This document shows, piece by piece, positions 25,271 through 36,600 of a DNA stretch of 64,000 nucleotides. Under the pieces are notes generated by a model. That model saw only the letters and a list, made by a program, of their open reading frames with translations. It was not told the origin of the DNA and searched no databases. A program made the position numbers and the translations under genes. Source of the DNA: Gyrodactylus bullatarudis (lineage: Eukaryota > Platyhelminthes > Monogenea > Gyrodactylidea > Gyrodactylidae); contig SSNU01000163.1 of NCBI GenBank assembly GCA_012064415.1, positions 992,001 through 1,056,000 of the forward strand, read 5' to 3'. Position 1 is the first letter of the stretch. Each line of letters starts with the position of its first letter.

Positions 25271-26778
25271 TTTATCATTTGTAGCATCCGGGAAGGTGAG
25301 TTAAGATTCATCATGAAGAGATTCGTCTAATATTGTAAAACCCAAAGATGAATCAGCCAGCAGTGAGATGAATGAAAATTTATTCAGAATTGAGTCCTTT
25401 TATACCTTGAGAAGCCAATGTGATTCTATTTCCTACTCAACAAAAAAGTATAATAATTGGGAATACACACAGACAAACACAGATAGATTTGATCTATTCA
25501 TGTATTCAACATACAACATTCGGATAGTCCATAGTCATGAATGTGCCCTGAATATATTGAGAGCATGTGTCTATTGAATACAAAAGATTGTGTACAAGTG
25601 ATGAGTACATCTTGAGTACATCTAATGAATAGATTATTATCCTTCTACTTTTTCTTCTTAATTCATAATTTCGAAAGAATAAATATGCTCACAGACTCAT
25701 CCACTTTATATGTGTCTATCTATCTCTCCCTGTGTGTGTATATAATACTTGAGTCTATGACTATGGGGAATTCATGGAATGTCGATATTATTATTATTAT
25801 TATACATGATAGTAATCTCTATTCAGGTAAGGCAAATTCCATAATGAATCAAGGGGAGGGGGATAGCAATATGTAATTCCTAAAAGAAATTATTCATTCA
25901 CTTCTCAATGTCCTTTTGAGTGCGTGGATATGGCACGACAATGTACCTGTATATATCTAAAAAAATGTAAAAAGATGAAACATTTTTAGAGATTAATTTA
26001 TACAATACAAAAAGGAGTAGTGCATTGTACTTATTCTTGACTCAATCATGAGTATAATCTCTCCCCATGTGTTTGTTGGTCTGTGTGGGTGAGTATATTA
26101 TTCTTATTATTAAGGAAGGAAGCTGGAGAGAATTCAGGGGTGGTGGAACAACAACAAATATATACAGAATGTACTCGAAAATTTCTTTTTGATGAAAAAA
26201 AAGATTTTTTTCTTAAATACTAGATGCATGAAAAAAATTTAACATCGAATTTCGGGAAATAGAATAATTCTGTTCTTAGAAAGAAATATGCACGTTCAAT
26301 ACAAGTTAAAAATTATCTCTAAAACTAATTTGCTTGAAAGGTTTTAATTTGTATCAAGGGAATATATTGAGCGTTGGAAAAATATCGATAGACTGAATTT
26401 TACTGGTTTTACTTCCTGATGGCTTCAATGATCGTAGTGAGAAGATGGGTTGTCTCTCTTTGATCTAATTCTTACCCTGTGAATCATATTACATTATATT
26501 ATATTATTACAAAAAACTCTCAGAGATGACAAATATGTATCCATTATGACTGCGAAGAATTGCAACTGCAGCATCCCTTTACAGTAAACGACTTTCTACA
26601 CCTCAATCAAGATATAACCTCAGACAAGGGTTTTCTATCTTGCTTCACACCATACTCCCCTTAAGAGCCAGATTTCAGATCAATTTTTAAAAATTATCAC
26701 AGATATGCATTTATCTTACTCAATTTATACCAGATTCGCATAATTATTTCTGTAACTTATTTTATGAATAAAAATTTA

Positions 26779-27815
26779 TTATATATGTTACAATCAATGT
26801 GGAAACTCCCCTCAGTGTATACACTGACCGTCAGTGTGTACACTGATGACCAAAACCATCAATGTGTACACTGAGTTTCCACTTTGAGGGTCATAACCGT
26901 CAGTGTATACACTGATCGTCAATGTGGAAACTCGAGTGTACACATTAATCGTCAGTGTGTACACTGATTTTGTGTGAATACATCAATGTGGAAACTAATC
27001 TATTTCTCACATAGAAAAAGATTTTTAGGATAATATTTTCGTTATTACACTAAATAAGTATTTTTTCATAAGTATTCGCAACCTGTGAGTAGTCAAAACT
27101 CAAGCTTCTCGAATTATCTTTTTATAGAACTTAACTTGACGATGGTTCCTCACAAGAAATCAAGACCAAAGCTATTAAGATGATTAAACAAACTGCAGGA
27201 AGTAGCAAAGAAGGGACAAATATGACCTCGAAGATTCCAGAGATTGACTCAAAAAGACTCTACAAATTTGATCGATTTCATCACTCACAAAGACCTCTTA
27301 AGTCTTTACTAGATAGAAACCATAGTTGGAGTAATATAAAGCTTATTTTCAAGAGGCCAGTTGAGTATTCTGGGGGAATTTTTATATCAGCGACATATGC
27401 GATATAAGATCTGAAGTGAAATTAGGATCAAACAGCAGATATTATGGTATGCTTCGATGCGAATGCTTAACAGGCTATAAAAGCAAGTGATGTAAATGTC
27501 GAAGGGATAATGTTTGGTGTCACTCTAGGTACCATGCATTAATAAATAATGCTTATATTTTTCCATAATTTAATTAATAGTTAAGTATTCTATCTTAAAA
27601 TCTTTTTCTAGGTGAGAAATAGATTAGTTTCCACATTGATGTATTCACACAAAATCAGTGTACACACTGACGATTAATGTGTACACTCGAGTTTCCACAT
27701 TGACGATCAGTGTATACACTGACGGTTATGACCCTCAAAGTGGAAACTCAGTGTACACATTGATGGTCAGTGTATACACTGAGGGGAGTTTCCACATTGA
27801 TTGTAACATATATAA
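26779..27815. mobile_element. TIR element with arrays of CAGTGTATACACTG palindromes
   Basis: The left arm 26779-27021 and right arm 27601-27815 are inverted copies. In my comparison they are near-identical apart from one extra 28-bp block in the left arm. Each arm begins TTATATATGTTACAATCAAT and is packed with variants of the perfect 14-bp palindrome CAGTGTATACACTG (left arm at about 26813, 26832, 26858, 26900 and further, including CAGTGTGTACACTG and CAATGTGTACACTG), separated by GTGGAAACTC blocks. The roughly 580-bp centre has one 75-codon frame (27180-27407, basic, no known domain). Dense subterminal repeats are typical of transposase-binding sites in DNA transposons, but I cannot name the superfamily. 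Confidence 0.75.
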
Positions 27816-28824
27816 GTCAGTTCTGAAAATCATGAAAGTAAAACAATAAATAGGTTTTTCATTGAAAAATGTTCATAATTTTGACTGGAGCCAAATTTGA
27901 ATATTAATCTCATTTTATCGACAGCTGGAAAATTTCTTCAGTAAGAGCATATCTTTATTCCATTCGATTTGGATTCCCATGGTAGTCAAAACAAGTTTTT
28001 TAGGAATGAAAATCAAGTTGAATATCTTGACCATAGGAAAAGTAGAGCAATCAAAGCAAAAAATTTTCTATTGTATAAAAAAATGAATTCATCTCCACAA
28101 CTGTATTGTGTTGAGTGTAGTTCTGATTTTTCTTCCATTTGGTCATGCCAGTCATGATTTATATTTACAGATAAATAAAGACTGTATTTGTACTTTTGTG
28201 CTAGGAAATATATGTCAAAGAGTTTTTATCCCATATTTGTGTATTTCACGAAAAGAAAATCTAGATACAAGACTGTCTCTGTCTATGAGTAATATAGATG
28301 GATTATCAACAGCTTTGGTCCTTCTCATCAGTCATCAGTCTTGAATTATTAGGATAGGCTATCTGATCCCCATCTATAGTGCTCTATTTATATGACAAGT
28401 GATTAAGAACTAAGGGAATAGCCATAAGCATTTAAAAATTAGAACAATACTTCATATATTCATCGGATAAATAAATATTTATTGTCTAATTATATCATAG
28501 ATATAAGAAAATATAATAATATCAAAAATTTTCAAGATATGTTTATAAATCTTTTTTAGTAAATTGAATGTCTTTTCGGGCAATTTCGTTGAATAATGAT
28601 GGACTGGAAGTCTTTCGAAGAAGTACAGGGATTTTAGTGCATTATTCAGAGGTCTCTTCAATTTGACTTTATTATTTCTTAGAACTCTTTGATTTAGTTA
28701 ATATGTTTAGTTGGCATGATATCAAGTCTGAATAAAGTAGAATTTATATTTTTATGAATAAATCACTTGAATCCTGATGGACTGATTATTATTAGGTGAT
28801 CTATATAAAACAGGTTTTTTAGGG

Positions 28825-29745
28825 TTCTTATATATGAAGCTCCAGTATCTTCAGACTGAAGTAGCCAATGAGTTTCACAACCGACTGTATCATTTCCTAA
28901 TTGATGAACATAATGGTTTTGAACTACAGAGTATTAAGATAACGGATCTTGTTAGGATTTGCTGTACGAATGTTCCTTTGTCTTTTCAAAGCGTTTTTTA
29001 TAGCTATGGGATCACCATTAAGTCCTCTTTTAGCAGATATCTTCTTGGGTTGGTTAGAACTAAATAAAATGTCGGATACTATCAATACTTTTACTGATTT
29101 ATAAATCAGATATGTTGATGACAATTTTATTTTGATGAAACCAAATGTTTCAGCAGATGATTTTTTCTTAAAGATGAGTTCGTTTCATCAAATTTACTTT
29201 GGAAAAAGAGTCTGAGTTTCTTAGATGTTAAACTAACTAGGAAGGAGGATGAGTAAATTCTAAGAAATATTTACAAGAAGAAGACTTATAATGGGAAATA
29301 TCTCCGTTTCGCTAGTTTCAGTCCTCTATCTCATAAAGTTGGCTTAGTAATTGGTCTAGGAAAGAGGATAAGAAGGATTGCTAGTCCACAGAAATGGCTG
29401 AAAGAAATAAGAGTCAAAATTACGTTTGAATGAGAATAGTTATCCTAACAGATGAAGGAGAGAAGATAACCATCTTTATAAAGCTTAATTTTAGAGGTGA
29501 CGGTTTCAGTTATGATGTGAGGAGACGACTGGTTAATCTTATTGATCAACATCATGATAATAAACTATTGAAAATTGTATTTAAAACCCAAAGATTATTC
29601 AGTTTGATTCATAAGGATTTACTAAAACCTAAAGAAAAGTCTCTTTTAATTTAGAAATTTCAATGTGACTTCTTCTTATTTAGGACGCACGAAAATGCGA
29701 GTGATGACGGGTCATTGACAGGTCGGATTTGTGGGTGAAGGAGAA
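28825..29745 (+). mobile_element. Penelope-like retroelement relic (reverse transcriptase and GIY-YIG remnant)
   Basis: Broken frames on the plus strand read in order as a Penelope-like RT: an upstream block with LVRICCTNVPLSFQS (about 28940-28990), AMGSPLSPLLADIFLGWLEL (about 29010-29060), the catalytic YVDD (29111-29122), FTLEKESEFL, FLDVKLTRKED (about 29220-29250), then NIYKKKTYNGKYLRFASFSP and SHKVG. At 29580-29730 a block resembling the start of the GIY-YIG domain (SLLI-stop-KFQCD then RTHENASD) follows. At least three frameshifts and several stops show it is dead. Penelope-like elements commonly carry hammerhead ribozymes in their terminal repeats, which makes the 61.24-kb motif relevant, although it is not attached to this copy. 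Confidence 0.75.
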
Positions 29746-29824
29746 ATTCTTCATCATTGACTTTAAACCGAACCTGTGTGTTCAGAAAAATTACTCTTAT
29801 AATCTTCAATTACCATGGCCTAAT

Positions 29825-30106
29825 CTTGACCCTGAAAATCCTCTTTTGATCAACCTCCAACTTTCAAATCAATAAAAATTTGGTTCAAAGTTTGAAAAAA
29901 TAGGATTTTGGCGCCAAATCGAAATTTGAAAAATGGCCATATTTTTCATAAAAATAATTTTTTTGAAGGATTTTTTTCTTCAACTGGTAAAAGTGGGCAA
30001 CATGAGTCCAAAATATCTTTAAAAAACACGAATTCTTGATGAAAATATCGAGATATCTGTAAAAATCATAGATATCCAACTTCATATCAACCAACTTTAC
30101 AAACTG
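29825..30106. repeat. GATATGAAG foldback family, single-arm copy
   Basis: On the minus strand it starts GTTGATATGAAGTTGGATAT, then ATGATTTTTACAGATATCTC, ACTTTTACCAGTTGAAG and TTTGGCGCCAAAATC. These blocks recur in order in the complete element at 35815-36083. A minus-strand frame of 69 codons is a translation of this repeat. Confidence 0.6.
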
Positions 30107-30529
30107 TTTTAAAAATTTTAGAGGTGTTTAAAATGTCTCTTGTAGATTAACTTGGTTAACGAATAGTTGTTCAGATTTTTGTCAATTAATTGATCTCTCT
30201 TTAGTTCTTAATTCTTTTCAACTCTCAACGAAATTGGAGACATTTCCAAATTCTTGTACGAAATGTTAACATGGAAATTGTGAACGCCTTCCATTAGGTG
30301 TTATGCTTCAACTCCATGTATAACTAGAAAAATTATCATTATTAAAAAATGTATAAGCAAGTTCAATTTGTGTTACTCTTGGTTATATATATATATATAC
30401 CCATCCTGATTTTGAGCAATATATTATCCATGTTTCAAAATTTATCAATTGGCATTCATATTGATTGATTTTATTAATAGTGGAATAAAAAAGGAATTTT
30501 CGAGAGAGATCCCAGAGAGACTCTGAAGC

Positions 30530-30990
30530 TTTCTCCCGATAGACAGAAAAATATCTTTAGTGAAATGAGCCCATTAGTTAGCACTCCTATCGAAAATGGG
30601 GGTGTAGAAGCCCCCACGACATTTTCAAATAAATTGTTTATTTTTATTAATTTTATTAATAAAAATTTTAAATATTTTTCTCACTTGATTTCTGGATAGG
30701 GGGTAAATCTATGGAAAATTTTGCTTTTGCGATAGAAGTGTTAATATAATTTCAAATTTCAAAATTGGCGTTTTTCCAAAACTTCTATGAGCAAATTAGA
30801 TTTTTTTCAATAATTTTGATCCACAAAATATCAATATTTAATCGCTTTTAAATTTCGATCTCAAATGCTGAAAATTTGGCGTATTTTCGGGATTCAAATA
30901 ATAGCTAGAATTTTCTAAATTCTAACGACTTATGGCTCATTTTATTATGAAACTCATAAAATACAGAGAAAAAAACCTAATCTATAGAAG
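30530..30990. repeat. highly diverged foldback remnant (tentative)
   Basis: AATGAGCCCATTAG near 30565 and CTTATGGCTCATTTTATTAT near 30930 are inverted and resemble the (A)TGAGCCAAT / TTGGCTCATTTTATCAT words of the 20.1-20.8-kb element. The arms are otherwise weakly similar. Confidence 0.3.
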
Positions 30991-32184
30991 ATTTGCCGCA
31001 AGGGATTCGTTTTCATTTCATCGATAAAAAAAGACCAACACGATTCAAAGTAAACTTAGAGAGAAATAAGAGGGGGCAACTGTTCTCTAATTTAACCCAA
31101 AAAACTAGCGATTGATGAATTAACATGGAGTCTACCAGTTTTCACATCTCAACTACTAACAAAGTGTGGCCTAATTTCATTGCGTAATCTATACTCCCAA
31201 TTAAACTCCAACGTACAATGATCCTCACCCTAATCAAGCCTATCTTCAATTGTGCCAAGCGAACAACTCTTGAAGCTTTCTAAAGAGGGAGAATTTGGCG
31301 CCAATTCTCTGAGAGAATAAGATTATGGAATTTATTTCCATATATAACACAACTTTATTTGTTAATCGCATTGTTTTTTTCCCTTTGATGAGTACTCTGA
31401 TGAAAGCAATCAAATCAAAACTCAAGATTAAAGCCCCTGATATGAATTTCTTTTTCCTTTGAAGCATCTAAAAAAGATTGTACTTCAAGTCTCTATTCCT
31501 TGTTTAAATTCCTCTAATAATCAAAGTGTGATAACTCTCTTTATTTGTTAGATAATTATAATTTTTGTTCTGGGGAACAACATTAAAGAAAATTCTTCCC
31601 TCACACCCCCACCCTAAACTTTGTATCAATCTTCTCTCTCTCTTTCCCCATGATTAATCTCTCTTCAACCGTTTCATCTTGGATTATAGCCTCCTCTTGC
31701 TATTGATGGTGAGAGATGTAGTTTTTATTTATAGTAAAAAGTAAGACTTGATGATGGTTAAACAACCAATCATGTCATCTTCCCCTTACACAGAAATTAA
31801 ATACACTATGTTAGCATGAAGATTCTAACAAAATTATCAATTTTTTTCATCAAGAAATCGAATTTGATCATGAGGTTCACATTCAACATACGAAGAAAAA
31901 TAAATTATGGGATATTTAAAATCTTTATTTAGTACTAATTCTCATTTTTAGAACTTTGAGTTGAAAATTTTTGTAAGAAATAAGAAGATGATGCCAAGCG
32001 TTTCACAGTTAAGGCTTTATTTCGGGCATACTCATCTGTCTGATACATGATAAATTTTTTATTTCATAAATCAGCTTATGTTTCAGACAAGCGATATTAG
32101 AATTACATCTACGTCTAATACATGCCATATAAGTACAAATTTTATCCAACTTTTATTGGTTTTTAGAGTATTGAACATTGTTGT

Positions 32185-32510
32185 TTATTCCAAAGTGAAG
32201 GAGTGATCAAATTTCACTAATACCACTATTAGACCGATTATGACCATAAAATTTGTGAAGAACTCATCGTTATTCAGGAGCATCAAAATATCAAGCAGTG
32301 AAAATGGCCAAGAAATCAATTTTCACAACATTACGGCGGGATTCTCAAATCTTTTTTAGAATATTTTATTACTTTGACCAATTTTGGTCCTAAAAATAGA
32401 CATTTGATCACTCAAAGTACAAAAGAATGGGATGCTATATAAGCCATAATTTTCTTTCTAAGACTGAAAGTGATCAGAAATTCTCTCTTAAGGTTCACAA
32501 TTTTACAGAA
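32185..32510 (+). repeat. unclassified interspersed repeat, copy 1 (family C)
   Basis: Collinear with 58055-58370 in the same orientation: AAAGTGAA(G/A)GAGTGATCAAAT, ATTAGACCG, TCGTTATTC, AAATGG(C/T)CAAGAAATCAA, GAATATTTTATTA and CATAATTTTCTTC. About 325 bp, with no open frame and no terminal repeats seen. Confidence 0.6.
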
Positions 32511-33593
32511 TAGATTTCTTAAATACTTTTCATACCAACTATGGCTTTATTTAGCTTTGGCATATATATGAAAAAAATATTACAATTTTTAGTAATCTCA
32601 TCAAAGTAGGTACAAGAGAAACTTTTGCTATTCATGTTTTGTTTTGAGCACTCGAAAAATTGAGAATTCATTCCTTTTATTTTACTGGATTTTAATTCTC
32701 TCAGGAAATTGAGTCGAGCAAATACACTTTCACAAGAAAAAAAAAGAAACAAGATAATAAGGGACAGTGTGATTGAGAAAGGATTGAGTAAGGAATGAAT
32801 AAAGTAGGAGATTTAAGTGAAATTATAATTTTTTCTAGCAACAACAAGAACATTATCCTCAACGAGCTAATCCCCTTTCGTTAAACTCTTCACCCACACT
32901 AGCTCTGTGCATATACAGATGGAATTCTTGAATATCTAATATCTTGTGAAATGGTTTATTTGAAAGAAACATGACTCGAATTCAGTCAATGGTGAATTGA
33001 AGAGTTGGAGAGGCATCTAGTTTTTGTATATCGAACAGAGTTAAATTCAACTTTGCAGTTCACAAACCCTGCTTGGCAAATGTTGAGACTGAGATCCACC
33101 TTAAAGTTAATATGATAAAAGTTTAGTGCCTCTAAAATGCGAATGCGTTCTCGATGAATGATGTTTTTCACAAGATCTAAATTGGAAATCGAATAACTTT
33201 TATTATTGCGATTATTCCATTCTCTAAACTTTGAATTGAGAATTTCCGCTGATTCCAAGGTGTGAAAGGGATCAAACGTCATTTTTTAAGATCACCATTA
33301 CGCGAGGAAATTTTCATGCAGTAAAACTAGTCGAAAAATGAACATTTAAACGCTGATAAATTTTTTCCATATCAAAAGGTTTCAGAAAAAAAGAATATAA
33401 ATTTTGAAACAATTATGAAATTACCTTATATTCTCGAAAAAATCTATATTTTGTAGTTACTTTGTAGTAACATGCAATTAATTTAATATAAATAAAACGA
33501 AGTTCACTTATTTTGTTAAACAGAATTAATCAATAGACATTGAAGTTGAAGTTTGAACTCAATCTCATATTTCTAAATGGTCAGATTATCGCA

Positions 33594-33599
33594 TATAAA
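33594..33599 (+). promoter_or_regulatory. TATA box of the NRF-like gene
   Basis: TATAAA lies 62 bp before the initiator ATG at 33656, in a position that would give a 5' UTR of roughly 30 nt. The context is AT-rich, so a chance match is possible. Confidence 0.45.
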
Positions 33600-33655
33600 C
33601 GCCTGATTTTTAGGTCAATAAAAAAATTAGAAGCTCATCTTATACATCTTATCAC

Positions 33656-36600
33656 ATGTCCACGAAGAGATTGGAAAGATTCTTAATTTATTTTGTAATA
33701 ATCTCGATCTATTGTCAAGGTGGTAGCCTTGACTGTCAGAAATCTTTGGATTGGATCATTCTGAATGCAAAGGGCAACAAAACTGCTGATCTTTGTGAGT
33801 TTAACCATGATTTCCAACATTTCTAGAGACTTTAGCCTATCTTTACACAGTCTGTTTGAGATCATAATGTGTCGGATGTTATGATCAGTTCTGCAAATAA
33901 CAAATAATCTAAATTTTCCTAATTTAAAAAGATTTTAGATTTTATTTTCTGTTTTCTGAAAAAAATCAAACATTTACAGTATTCTGAAACTTGGCTAGCT
34001 AAAATATAGAAATTTTTCAAGATCATCTCGAAGCTGTTTGAATTAAAGAAAGAAATCACAAAAAAGGTTTATTTTTCAAGTTCTGGACGCTAGCGGTAAG
34101 CCTCCGAGTGGTATTCTTGGCGGAGCCATCTACTGGAAGGGCAGCAAAGATATTTGTGACCAAATTAACCAGCGATTTTATCTTCAGCCGATTGACATTC
34201 CATTCGAGTCAAAATTTTGTAAATTATCTGGAAATTTTGCAGCCTTCAATAATGCAACAATAATTCAAGAGGCTTGCATGCCCAGCTCATGTAATCTTAG
34301 AGATGATTCAAAGTTGATAGAAGATTTTTTTATGCCTGAGATGACTTTGAAGAATGAATCGTTTTGCTTCGGCGATGCTACAGAGGAATACCAAGATTTC
34401 TATTACTATTTTTCAATGCAAGTTTTTTGATAGTTACTTGATAGTAACCTTTTGATTAAATAATTGTTTTTTTCTCCAGTGTAATGGTAGGATTAATCTC
34501 TGGTATTGTAACGACTGCATCACTCATCGATGGATACTTGTACATTCATTGGTATTTCCATGAACGTCATTATCACGAGAGGAAGAGTCATCTGATCAAC
34601 TTTCAAAAGAGATTCAATTTGTCACAGGATGTCTACACTAGTTTTATTAGTTTTCGCAATGACTTCATGGGACTGAACTCTATTTTCCGTACACTTCACC
34701 CCTTTTCCTTCCCAATGAATCTCATGGAGTTATTTAACGAGTCAAAGATCTTGATAACAATAAAGGAGAAAGATTTCAAAGAAAAATCCTCTGATCCAGA
34801 TCAACTGATAAAAATAAAGAATCCGTTGACATTCCTCGATGGTATACGAACAATAAGCTTGGCCTGGATCATCTATGGCCATACACTAGAGCAGACATCC
34901 TACTTTATTAGTGAGTGCTGACAATAAAAATTATCATCTTTCCTCTGGTGATCTACTTAATCTATCTTTTTCATTCTTTTCAAATCTCCCATAATTCCAT
35001 AAGTAAAAAAAGGATTAATCCCAGTTGTTACAAGAATATAGCGCTTTTAAAACAACTTGCATCAATTCTCTTCACTCATGGAATCAACAGTAGCTCAACT
35101 AAAAACAGAGATCAAAAGGTTTCTCTCCCAAAATGAATTCACCGAATTAAGCCAATTATGAGTTTTAAAATCATAAAAGTGTGTGCCTTTTGAAGGTTAT
35201 ATTGAAAACTTTGAACGTATTGCTCAATAAAAATTATAATAGTGACAGGTATTAACTATTCTTTCCCCGTTTCAGATAACAGAGACTCTTTCACGATGAA
35301 AATGGTGCATCAATTTTATTTCGGCTTCTTGACAAATACTCCAGTCTCAGTGGACACATTTTTCTTACTGTCGTAAGTCTGCCAGAACTGATCAACTCTG
35401 CTAAAATTACTCACATTCATCTTGATTTTAGGGGCCTATTGTCCTCGTATTTACTAACGAGAATCTATCGAAAGATTGAAGGAGGCAGAAATAAACTCTT
35501 TTTCTGGATCTTCTATGCAATAAAAAGGACCTTGCGTCTATTCTGCACTGCTCTGGTACTCACCTGGATTTACATGGGACTGGCAGCAACCTTTTCCGAG
35601 TCACTATTCCACCCACAAGGGGCAGCAGCTGTAGCCAACACTAGAATTTGTCGACAATCTTGGTTTTACTTGCCAATTAATAACCTGATCTCTTCTGATT
35701 ATGTGGTCAGTATGAATAATAATTTGATGTATGAAGTTGGGAATCAATAATATTTTATCAAATTACTCGAAAATTTTTCTGTTTATAGCTGTAAATTTTT
35801 ACATAAAGCTTATCGATATGAAGTTGGGAATCTATGATTTTTACAGAAATCTCGATTTTTTCATCAAAAATTCAAATTTGTTAAAGAATTTTTGAAATGG
35901 AATTTTGGCGCCAAATCGAAATTTAAAAAATAGCCATAAAAATAAATTTTTTCTTCAACTGGTAAAAGTGGGCAACTTGAGTAGGATTTCAAAAATTCTT
36001 TAATAAATTTGAATTTTTGATGAAAAAACCGAGATTTCTGTAAAAATCATAGATTCCCAACTTCATATCAACCAACTTTATAACAATATTTATTTCATTG
36101 GTGCCACATTTTTTCTTCAGATGATAGAAGTAGAGATTTGCAGAAAATTTTCATCATATCTGAATTCTGAATTTTTTTCTCTCTCAGAAAATTAGAGAAT
36201 CTAAATTGTTCCAGTCGTAAATAGACACTCAAAAGTTCTAAAACACTAAAAACCTCTTCCCAACTTCATACACATAAAATTAATAACTTCACAAAAAAAG
36301 ACAAATAAAAGTTCAAATATTTCTTCCAGTGTATGACGTGGTTCTGGTATTTATCCAATGAGTTTCAGTTTAGTCTGTTGCTTGCCCCAGTATTCGTGGT
36401 ACTTCAGAGTTTTCGTAAATATTCAAGCATCTTATTCTCCCTTTTGATTGTCACATCTTCAATTTTGTCTGGCTTCCTCATATCCCTAATGAATAAGATG
36501 GACATTGGAATTCTCGGGATGAAGGAGAATCTGAATTATGATAAAATCTACGTCAAGCCCTACGTCAGAATGGGAGCATACGGAATCGGCCTACTAATGG

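Noticed and set aside
26779..27815. CRISPR-like or satellite array because of the many repeated palindromes
   Set aside because: Repeats are confined to two mirrored arms, spacing is irregular, and the genome is eukaryotic; a transposon with subterminal repeats explains it.
34418..34479. Standard GT donor (CAA|GTTTTTT) for NRF intron 2
   Set aside because: Phase 0 would put the next exon in a frame with an early stop and lose the first membrane helix.
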